From contig FR889152.1 in NCBI GenBank assembly GCA_000436835.1, positions 1 through 12,256 of the forward strand: a DNA stretch of 12,256 nt, given 5' to 3'. Position numbers and translations under genes: made by a program. The notes under the pieces are model-generated. The model saw only the letters and a program-made list of their open reading frames with translations, was not told the DNA's origin and made no database searches. Origin of the DNA: Eubacterium sp. CAG:251 (GTDB lineage Bacteria > Bacillota > Clostridia > Oscillospirales > Acutalibacteraceae). Of the stretch, positions 6,939 through 12,256 are shown piece after piece; position 1 is the stretch's first letter, and every line of letters starts with the position of its first letter.

Positions 6939-6967
6939 TTGTAATGCTTTATACTATATGATATAAT
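6939..6967 (+). promoter_or_regulatory. Predicted sigma-A promoter of the yfhO-like gene
   Basis: TTGTAA (6939-6944), a 17-bp spacer, and a consensus TATAAT (6962-6967), about 60 nt before the start codon. A second TATAAT at 6928-6933 has a weaker -35 (TTGATA, 19-bp spacer). The dat promoter fires in the opposite direction about 110 bp away. Confidence 0.6.
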
Positions 6968-7029
6968 TACAATGCAAAAAATTATATTAGAACAAGATTT
7001 CAATAGATTGCCTTAAAAAGGAATACATT

Positions 7030-9774
7030 ATGAGCGATAAAACATCAACTTTAAAAAAGCCGATTAAAAACGGCAAAAAATTCTTTTTACTTTACAGTGC
7101 AGCTTTTTTAGTTTGTGCTGCTTTATGTTACTTTTGGTTTATAATAAATAAAAAGACATTAATTATTAACAGCGACGGCTGGAGGCAGCACTTTGCCGCT
7201 TTTGTATATTTCGGCAAATACGGACGTGAAATTTTAGAAACGCTGTTTGAAACTCATAAATTTGTGTTGCCGCAATGGGATTTTTCGATAGGACTCGGAA
7301 GCGATATATTAACCACGCTTCACTTTTATGCTATCGGCGACCCGCTTGATTTGTTAAGCATTGCCTGTCCTGCCAAATATGCGGCATATCTTTACAGTCT
7401 TTTATCTCTGTTTCGTTTATATCTTGCGGGGCTTAGCTTCGGTGCATTCTGTTTTATTAAAAAGCAAAATCACGTTTCAAGCATAACGGTAGGCTCGCTT
7501 GTTTATGTGTTCACCTTATTTGGAATGTTCATAGTGTCGCATCACCCGTTTTTTGCTCTTCCTATGATATTTTTGCCGTTGCTGCTTCTCGGTGTAGAGC
7601 AAATTGCGGCAGGCAAAAGGCCGTATCTTTTTATTGTTACGGTATTTTTAGCAGCTATAAGTAATTTTTACTTTTTCTATATGCTTGCTTTATTCACCGC
7701 AATTTATACACTTTTTTTGCTTGTTTGCAGATATCGTCATCGTGCAAAAGAGGCTTTTGGAGTTTTCTTTAAAATCGCAGGCAGTGCAATTTTAGGTGTG
7801 ATTTTAAGTGCAATTATACTTATACCTGTAATATTAGCCTATATCGGCGACGGCCGTTCGTCTGAGAGTTATGTTCATACCTGGATATACAGTATGGATT
7901 ATTATCGCAGTTTCTTAGCTTCTATGATTACCTATCAAACAAAGCCGGGATATCTTACGCATCTTGGATATAACGCTGTTGCGCTTCCTGCCGTTTGCGT
8001 TTTATTCTTTACTAAAAACAAAAGTTGGCGCCCATTAAGATTAATATTTTTAGGCGCTACGGCTATGCTTCTTATCCCTGCATTCGGCTGGGCTTTTAAC
8101 GGATTTTCATATATGGCTAACCGCTGGGTTTGGGCTTACGGGATGATTATTGCATATATTGTTGCAGTAACATGGCAAGACCTTTGCAAAATAGATATTC
8201 GCAAAGGCTTAGGTATAATCATAGCAATCGCAGTATATTCCCTAGCCGCCTTATTGATGATGAATGAAATAAATCACAACATTATTTTTTCTCTCATAAC
8301 AGCACTGTTAATAGTAATCGTTTGTATGATTTCAAATAAATCGGCAAAGAAGCGTATTGCTCCCGTTTTAGCAGTAATCCTTGTATTTGCCTCATTTGCA
8401 GGCAATTCGGCTTATTTTTTCAGCAGTCACGGCAATAACCATATTGCAAGCTATGTAAGTTACGGTGCCGTCAACAATAAGATTAAGCGTTCTGCGGCGA
8501 GCAAGGTAAAAAAAGCGGCAAAAGGTGACGATACATTCTATCGCTACAGCGGCGGAAAAATTAATTACAACGAAAGCACTTACGTCGGTATGAACGGCAC
8601 TTCATTTTATTGGAGTATGGAAAACAAAAATTTAGCCGAGTTTGTCAGCGAAACAGAACAGCCTGCCAATGCGGCATATATGTTCAGAGGATTTAACGAT
8701 TCAGTCGCAATGAATGCCGTTACAAACGTTAAATATTATGTTAAAAACAAGAAAACTTCGATTCCCTACGGTTTTGAAAAGTTAAAAGGAAAAGTTTATC
8801 AAAATAAGAACGCATTACCGTTCGGTTACACAACAAATAACGTTATCAAAAAATCTGATTATGACAAGCTTTCATCATTAGAAAAGCAGCAAGCGTTAAT
8901 TCAAGGCGTTGTGCTTGACAATGTTCCAAGCGGTATGAACACGGTCACACCGACATTTACATACAAAAGTGTTCCTTATACCGTTACGTGCAATAAAAAT
9001 ACTGCCGTCGAGGGAGAAAAAGTGTATGTTTACAATGCCAAAAGCAGTATAAACATTAAATTTTCAGGTGAAAAAAATCAGGAAACATATTTGCGTTATA
9101 CATTTAATAGTTACAGCAATATTGATGAGATCAAGAGTAATTCAGACAACAAGCAAATAGGTAAAAGCACATCAAAACATACTTTGCCGTCTAAAATGAA
9201 AATGCGTTTTTCTTCTCAAACCGATGACGGCAAGAAATACAAAACCGATTTTGTCACCTGCTATTCATCTTCTTACGTGCGTTACACGGGCGCTAAAACA
9301 TATCTTGTTGGGCTTGGCTATACCGAAAATGCGAAAAACAGTATTAAAATAACCTTTGATCAACCGGGAATTTACAACTTATCCGACATCGAGGTTCTTG
9401 AACAGCCTATAGACCAAGCATCACAACAGATTGCAGACTTAAAAGCAGACACGATGCAAAATGTCAAAATGGGTAAAAACAAAATAACCGGCACAATTGA
9501 TTTGCAAAAAGCAAAAATGCTCTGCATTTCCATTCCTTACAGCAAGGGTTGGAGCGCTACGGTTGACGGCAAAAAAGCTGAGCTTTTGCAAGCTGACACG
9601 GCATTTAGCGCACTTGCTTTAGACAAAGGGAAACACACAATAGAGCTTCAATATCATACTCCTTACTTAAAAGAAGGAGCATATATCAGCACAGCCGGTG
9701 TTATCGCTTTTGCAGTTTTAATAATCATTACAGAAAAGCGCAAAAAAACGGATTATTTATCCTCAAATCAATAA
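7030..9774 (+). CDS. YfhO-family polytopic membrane protein (GT-C-like glycosyltransferase)
   Basis: 914 residues. The N-terminal half is a multi-helix membrane region starting at about residue 18 (FFLLYSAAFLVCAALCYFWF). It carries the family blocks INSDGWRQH (46-54) and WDFSIGLGSDILTTLHFYAIGDPLDLLS (83-110), with roughly a dozen helices to about residue 470. A long, mostly hydrophilic part of about 400 residues, probably outside the membrane, follows, and the protein closes with one more helix and a basic tail (EKRKKTDY). In Listeria and Bacillus, YfhO transfers sugars from an undecaprenyl carrier to lipoteichoic acid together with CsbB and GtcA-type partners. No such partner is in this window, so the acceptor here is unknown. 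The start has AAGGA 7 nt upstream. It is transcribed alone, divergently from dat, and ends at a strong terminator. Confidence 0.85.
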   Translation: MSDKTSTLKKPIKNGKKFFLLYSAAFLVCAALCYFWFIINKKTLIINSDGWRQHFAAFVYFGKYGREILETLFETHKFVLPQWDFSIGLGSDILTTLHFYAIGDPLDLLSIACPAKYAAYLYSLLSLFRLYLAGLSFGAFCFIKKQNHVSSITVGSLVYVFTLFGMFIVSHHPFFALPMIFLPLLLLGVEQIAAGKRPYLFIVTVFLAAISNFYFFYMLALFTAIYTLFLLVCRYRHRAKEAFGVFFKIAGSAILGVILSAIILIPVILAYIGDGRSSESYVHTWIYSMDYYRSFLASMITYQTKPGYLTHLGYNAVALPAVCVLFFTKNKSWRPLRLIFLGATAMLLIPAFGWAFNGFSYMANRWVWAYGMIIAYIVAVTWQDLCKIDIRKGLGIIIAIAVYSLAALLMMNEINHNIIFSLITALLIVIVCMISNKSAKKRIAPVLAVILVFASFAGNSAYFFSSHGNNHIASYVSYGAVNNKIKRSAASKVKKAAKGDDTFYRYSGGKINYNESTYVGMNGTSFYWSMENKNLAEFVSETEQPANAAYMFRGFNDSVAMNAVTNVKYYVKNKKTSIPYGFEKLKGKVYQNKNALPFGYTTNNVIKKSDYDKLSSLEKQQALIQGVVLDNVPSGMNTVTPTFTYKSVPYTVTCNKNTAVEGEKVYVYNAKSSINIKFSGEKNQETYLRYTFNSYSNIDEIKSNSDNKQIGKSTSKHTLPSKMKMRFSSQTDDGKKYKTDFVTCYSSSYVRYTGAKTYLVGLGYTENAKNSIKITFDQPGIYNLSDIEVLEQPIDQASQQIADLKADTMQNVKMGKNKITGTIDLQKAKMLCISIPYSKGWSATVDGKKAELLQADTAFSALALDKGKHTIELQYHTPYLKEGAYISTAGVIAFAVLIIITEKRKKTDYLSSNQ

Positions 9775-9831
9775 TATTTCCTATGGATGAATAAAACAAA
9801 ACATTATTACTTTAATCAAATGGCTAAAACT

Positions 9832-9866
9832 AAAGCTGTCTCGCTTCAACTGCGAGACAGCTTTTT
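9832..9866. terminator. Rho-independent terminator, shared by convergent genes
   Basis: AAAGCTGTCTCGC (9832-9844) pairs with GCGAGACAGCTTT (9852-9864), a 13-bp stem with a 7-nt loop, followed by a T-run on the plus strand. It ends the yfhO-like transcript. The minus-strand gene at 9865-10095 stops directly against it, so it may serve both directions. Confidence 0.85.
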
Positions 9867-10095
9867 ATATACACAATAAATTTGAATTTAACAAACTCGG
9901 CGTTTGTGAAAGCAAAACAATTGCCAAACCTGTTGCGACAGTGGCAACGACAGCAATAATAATTGCTGTTTTTTTACTGAATTTTCGTTTCATCAGCTTG
10001 CAAATCAATAAAGCGCAAATTTCACAGAATGCTATAACCAAAATAATTATTGCAATTGATTTCCAAAGCCAAGACAATTCAAGCACAAATTTCAT
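9865..10095 (-). CDS. Small two-helix membrane protein, unknown function
   Basis: 76 residues with two clear hydrophobic segments (about 9-33, LWKSIAIIILVIAFCEICALLI, and 43-63, TAIIIAVVATVATGLAIVLL) joined by a basic loop KLMKRKFSKK. This predicts a hairpin topology with the loop in the cytoplasm. No family is recognised. A good AGGGGAGAG ribosome-binding site precedes the ATG, and the gene begins 26 nt after the flavodoxin-like gene, so the two are probably cotranscribed. That suggests, but does not show, a link with the flavodoxin-like protein, for example at the membrane. Confidence 0.6.
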   Translation of the reverse strand: MKFVLELSWLWKSIAIIILVIAFCEICALLICKLMKRKFSKKTAIIIAVVATVATGLAIVLLSQTPSLLNSNLLCI

Positions 10096-10121
10096 ATACC
10101 GCTCTCCCCTCTCCGGCTCGT

Positions 10122-10628
10122 TTAAAGCGAAATAACAGCATTTTTAAGTTTAATTATATCCTTTTCGTCAGGGTGAGATAATGCGCTGTCAAAATTATCA
10201 ATCAACATATCAAGATTAGCAGGCGCATTGGTTAGCTCTTTCATCTTAACATAGCGTTCTCGTACGGATTGAGGCATTTTGCCTTGGCACATATATTCAC
10301 CCACAACAACATTGCTCAAATCTAAAGACTGCTTAACCCGGCTTAAAATTTTTTTGAAATACTCATCGCTTCCGCCAAATCCTGCTGTACCAAACAAAAA
10401 TACTTTTCTGTTTTTCAGGCTTTGCAAAAGTTTCAACGTATCACAGTCGGCAGTTCCCTTGTCCGTCCAAAAACCGATATAAAGCATTTCGGATTGAGGT
10501 ATCTGTGTTTTTACATTGCCATAAAAGTCGCAATTTTCTTTTGGTAATACGTCATAAATCGCATCGGCAAGCATTTTTGTATTGCCTGTCAGGCTGCTCA
10601 CTATTATTGAATATTTATTATTTTTCAA
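10122..10628 (-). CDS. Flavodoxin-like protein, BilS-like
   Basis: 168 residues with a flavodoxin fold pattern. The first strand and FMN phosphate loop read SIIVSSLTGNTKMLADAI (residues 7-24; the SxTGNT loop is clear). LYIGFWTDKGTAD and KVFLFGTAGFGGSDEYF are the flavin-ring loops, and a helical C-terminal extension follows. The GFWTDKGT and GTAGFGG blocks resemble the flavodoxin family that includes BilS, the partner encoded with bilirubin reductase BilR in gut Firmicutes. No bilR or bilQ lies in this window, so a role in bilirubin reduction is only a possibility. The start is TTG 10628, behind AAGGAAG, since no earlier ATG is in frame. An electron-transfer role in the cytoplasm is the safe reading. 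Confidence 0.75.
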   Translation of the reverse strand: MKNNKYSIIVSSLTGNTKMLADAIYDVLPKENCDFYGNVKTQIPQSEMLYIGFWTDKGTADCDTLKLLQSLKNRKVFLFGTAGFGGSDEYFKKILSRVKQSLDLSNVVVGEYMCQGKMPQSVRERYVKMKELTNAPANLDMLIDNFDSALSHPDEKDIIKLKNAVISL

Positions 10629-10742
10629 TTTTCAAGACTTCCTTTACATTGTATTTTTTCACGTTCGTTATAAGCGGCACATCATCATTTCCCCGCCGTA
10701 ATATTTTCCGTTCACAGTCAAGCAAACCTTGTTGTTAATCAT
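10618..10742 (-). pseudogene. Possible frameshifted small gene upstream of the flavodoxin-like gene
   Basis: From ATG 10742 one frame reads MINNKVCLTVNGKYYGG and then runs into a stop. The adjacent frame, without its own ATG, reads GNDDVPLITNVKKYNVKEVL and ends at TAA 10618-10620. Adding one G to the GGGG run (10691-10694, minus) joins them into a sensible 41-residue protein whose end overlaps the flavodoxin start. This suggests a one-base deletion, a sequencing error in a homopolymer, or coincidence. The ribosome-binding site is poor and no family is recognised. Confidence 0.28.
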
Positions 10743-10837
10743 TATAACTTTTTCAGTGAAAAAAACAATTCATACCGAGCAAAATTAACCGTTCATTCAT
10801 AAAGTCAAAGCACTTATGCAAAAATAAAATCAAAAGT

Positions 10838-10855
10838 GGCACACTGCATAAAGAA
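10838..10855 (-). repeat. Dispersed 18-nt repeat, copy 2
   Basis: On the minus strand this reads TTCTTTATGCAGTGTGCC, 17 of 18 identical to 427-444. It lies between the flavodoxin-like unit and the divergent HD-domain gene, about 15 nt from that gene's predicted -35 box. Confidence 0.45.
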
Positions 10856-10869
10856 CAATTGCATTTTCG

Positions 10870-10898
10870 TTGACTATTTGCCTATGATATAGTACGAT
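10870..10898 (+). promoter_or_regulatory. Predicted promoter of the HD-domain gene
   Basis: TTGACT (10870-10875), a 17-bp spacer, then TACGAT (10893-10898). Transcription should start about 80 nt before the ATG at 10988. The leader between is AT-rich with no clear structure. Confidence 0.5.
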
Positions 10899-10987
10899 AT
10901 AGATAAATAATCATAGATAATAAAAGCAAACTTTAAATTATTCATAAATTAAAAATCACAATAGGATAACAAAACAGAGGCACAAAA

Positions 10988-11473
10988 ATGATTAACAAAC
11001 TACACTTGTCAATGATAAATTTATACAGCGGAGATTCAAAAAGGATTCAGCATTTTTGCAAAGTTCACAGCTACGCAAAGCTGATAGCAGAAAATGAAAA
11101 GGTTGATGATAAAACTTTATTTATAATCGAAGCCGCTGCCCTCACTCACGACATAGGAATCCACACCTGCGAAAAAAAATACGGCAATTGCAGCGGCAAA
11201 TTGCAGGAAAAAGAAGGTCCGAAATTGGCTGAAAATCTTCTTGCAAAATTAGGATTTAATATTGAAACATCACAGAGAGTGCAATACTTAATAGCCCATC
11301 ACCACACATACGACAATATAAACAGCATAGATTGGCAAATACTTGTTGAAGCAGACTTTCTTGTTAATATGTTTGAGGAAAGCCTTCCGAAATCATCTGT
11401 GCAAAACGCTTATGACAAAATATTTAAAACTGCCTGTGGAAAAGAAATTTGCAAAAAAATGTTTTTAATTTGA
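10988..11473 (+). CDS. HD-domain metal-dependent phosphohydrolase
   Basis: 161 residues with an HD-superfamily metal-site pattern: H27 in KVHSYAKLIA, H54-D55 in ALTHDIGIH, a His cluster H104-H106 in LIAHHHTYD, and D123 in LVEADFLVNM. Such proteins hydrolyse phosphate esters, nucleotides or (p)ppGpp-like substrates. The small single-domain form does not reveal the substrate, and no partner domain is attached. The length is typical of stand-alone HD proteins. The start is preceded by AGAGG and a predicted promoter at 10870. It is the only gene in its unit and no strong hairpin follows its stop. It is transcribed away from the flavodoxin-like unit. Confidence 0.82.
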   Translation: MINKLHLSMINLYSGDSKRIQHFCKVHSYAKLIAENEKVDDKTLFIIEAAALTHDIGIHTCEKKYGNCSGKLQEKEGPKLAENLLAKLGFNIETSQRVQYLIAHHHTYDNINSIDWQILVEADFLVNMFEESLPKSSVQNAYDKIFKTACGKEICKKMFLI

Positions 11474-11791
11474 ACATATCTTAATTGTAAAAATTTTTCA
11501 ATTGTAAAAGCGCATACTTTTCATAAACTATACTTGCAAGAGCGATTTGATATTATGTGATAAATATTTTGAAGAAAATTTTATTCAAAATATCAGCACG
11601 CTTTGCGAATTTTTGATAAGAGAGGTGTTTTTACAATGGCAAAGAATACAGTTCCTGAAGCTAAAGAGGCTCTTAACAGATTTAAGATGGAAGCTGCTTC
11701 AGAGGTTGGTGTAAATCTCAAGCAGGGCTACAACGGCGACCTTACTTCAAAGCAAGCCGGTTCTGTCGGCGGCCAGATGGTTAATGTAATG

Positions 11792-11930
11792 TGTCCTGTA
11801 CGAACTGTGCATTTCCAGCGTACAAATTGGGCTAAAAATAACCAACTTCAGCCGATTACATACGAATTTTGCATAGCGGTTTAGGAAAAAACGACCCTCG
11901 TAAGCACCTATGTATCATAACCATATAATG
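11792..11930 (+). other. 139-bp insertion inside the SASP gene, origin unknown
   Basis: This segment separates the two halves of the SASP frame. TAATG precedes its left end (11787-11791, itself tandem with 11782-11786) and TAATG closes its right end (11926-11930), as a 5-bp target duplication would look. Its length is 1 mod 3, so it shifts the frame. I see no terminal inverted repeats and no protein. Inside it, TGTACG (11798-11803) and CGTACA (11819-11824) are inverted. It could be a non-autonomous element, a recombination scar, or a product of rearrangement. Confidence 0.4.
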
Positions 11931-11944
11931 ATTGAGGCTTACGA
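11898..11944. repeat. Imperfect inverted repeat across the right junction of the insertion
   Basis: TCGTAAG (11898-11904) pairs with CTTACGA (11938-11944), CCT (11907-11909) with AGG (11935-11937), and ATCAT (11914-11918) with ATGAT (11928-11932), around a 9-nt loop. The left arm is in the inserted segment and most of the right arm is SASP coding sequence. A further small hairpin, AAACCC (11948-11953) with GGGTTT (11965-11970), follows. Confidence 0.5.
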
Positions 11945-12049
11945 TAAAAACCCACCGTTTTCAAGGGTTTCAAGCGTTTTTCAATGAAAAGCCAATTCAA
12001 TAAAGTATAAAATAATCATCGAAATTTAAATAAATGTTGTGTGTTCACA

Positions 12050-12088
12050 AAAAATGAGCCAAGAGGTATCCCCTCTCGGCTCATTTTT
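12050..12088. terminator. Strong bidirectional terminator
   Basis: AAAAATGAGCC (12050-12060) pairs with GGCTCATTTTT (12078-12088), and AGAGG (12062-12066) with CCTCT (12072-12076), giving a 16-bp stem with one mismatch, a 5-nt loop and a terminal T5. It closes the SASP transcript. The stretch 11988-12204 otherwise holds no gene, only this terminator, an AT palindrome at 12094-12109 (ACTTAAT, 2 nt, ATTAAGT), and the next gene's promoter. Confidence 0.85.
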
Positions 12089-12134
12089 CAATCACTTAAT
12101 TTATTAAGTTCATCTAAAAACGAACTGCCCCAGA

Positions 12135-12164
12135 TTGTACTGACAAGAAAATGTTGTATATAAA
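12135..12164 (+). promoter_or_regulatory. Predicted promoter, with a 10-bp palindrome downstream
   Basis: TTGTAC (12135-12140), an 18-bp spacer, and TATAAA (12159-12164). The perfect palindrome ATGGTACCAT (12173-12182) sits at about the transcription start and could be an operator. The consensus is moderate. Confidence 0.4.
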
Positions 12165-12204
12165 AGCCAATTATGGTACCATGATAAAAGGAGGATAAAT
12201 CGCT

Positions 12205-12256
12205 ATGAAAGAACAGAAAATTGATCTTAAAGAAATGAATAAAGATAACAATCAAG
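12205..12256 (+). CDS. Start of an unidentified gene (partial)
   Basis: ATG 12205 is preceded by AGGAGG (12189-12194) at a 10-nt gap and a predicted promoter. The 17 visible codons read MKEQKIDLKEMNKDNNQ, very hydrophilic with no signal peptide at the N-terminus. The gene runs off the window and nothing more can be said about its function. Confidence 0.6.
   Translation, partial: MKEQKIDLKEMNKDNNQ

Larger units (their letters stand above)
11636..11987 (+). pseudogene. Alpha/beta-type small acid-soluble spore protein gene, apparently split
   Basis: From ATG 11636 (AGAGGTG 8 nt upstream; an in-frame TTG at 11603 is not needed) the first 52 residues are a clear alpha/beta SASP, which coats spore DNA: VPEAKEALNRFKMEAASEVG with a protease-type ASE-VGV site, then YNGDLTSKQAGSVGGQMV. 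The family then continues with MIEAY(E/D)K. Here the frame instead runs into 30 unrelated residues and stops at 11882-11884. MIEAYDKN is encoded at 11928-11951 in another frame. Removing 11792-11930 rejoins them into about 70 residues ending at TGA 11985-11987, with an unusual tail (PPFSRVSSVFQ). As it stands the gene would make an 82-residue protein lacking the conserved C-terminal DNA-binding segment. No clear sigma-G promoter was found in 11474-11620. Confidence 0.6.

Noticed and set aside
6759..7029. T-box or other known riboswitch in the dat leader
   Set aside because: The predicted leader is about 55 nt with one simple hairpin; no T-box AGGGTGG-like bulge or known aptamer motif is visible.
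11483..11509. Direct repeat AATTGTAAAA (11483-11492 and 11500-11509) as operator sites
   Set aside because: Low-complexity AT sequence with nothing to tie it to a regulator.
11603..11635. TTG 11603 as the SASP start
   Set aside because: AGAGGTG at 11621-11627 places the start at ATG 11636, and the protein then begins like other SASPs (MAKN).
11792..11930. Group I or group II intron in the SASP gene
   Set aside because: 139 bp is far too short, and no domain V-like or intron core sequence is seen.
1..12256. tRNA, rRNA or CRISPR array
   Set aside because: No cloverleaf, rRNA segment or regularly spaced repeats were seen on either strand.

Overview
The window is AT-rich, low-GC Gram-positive DNA. 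Ribosome-binding sites are GGAGG-like, genes are packed in short-overlap operons, and an alpha/beta-type small acid-soluble spore protein (SASP) reading frame is present. A clostridial spore-former of the Oscillospiraceae/Lachnospiraceae type is the best guess. This is inferred from gene content; there is no rRNA or other marker gene.

Layout. 1-241: the 3' end of a surface or secreted protein with a fibronectin-III-like C-terminus, closed by a perfect 40-bp palindromic terminator (345-384). 504-6743, minus strand: a tight seven-gene operon, in transcription order D-amino-acid transaminase (dat), DUF4392 protein (C-terminal half of the mammalian D-glutamate cyclase DGLUCY), pxpB, pxpC, DUF1445 protein (N-terminal half of DGLUCY), pxpA, alanine racemase (alr). 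Its leader has a sigma-A-like promoter and a strong 9-bp hairpin. 7030-9774, plus strand: a divergent YfhO-family polytopic membrane protein with its own promoter and terminator. 9865-10742, minus strand: a small two-helix membrane protein, a flavodoxin-like protein resembling BilS, and a possible frameshifted small gene. 10988-11473, plus strand: an HD-domain hydrolase. 11636-11987: a SASP gene that appears to be split by a 139-bp insertion. 12050-12088: a terminator. 12205 to the end: the start of another plus-strand gene.

How the genes may work together. The operon looks like one route connecting D-amino acids with L-glutamate. Alr and Dat would exchange L-Ala, D-Ala, D-Glu and 2-oxoglutarate. 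The DUF4392 and DUF1445 proteins would cyclise D-Glu to 5-oxoproline. PxpABC would open 5-oxoproline to glutamate with ATP. No transporter and no regulator is encoded in it, which fits internal recycling or peptidoglycan-precursor balance better than uptake of an external nutrient. The assignments rest on recognised family motifs; the combined pathway is inference.

The two points most worth following are this D-Glu/5-oxoproline operon, with both DGLUCY halves as separate genes, and the SASP gene. The SASP conserved C-terminal sequence MIEAYDKN lies out of frame 139 bp downstream of where it should be, bounded by TAATG repeats.
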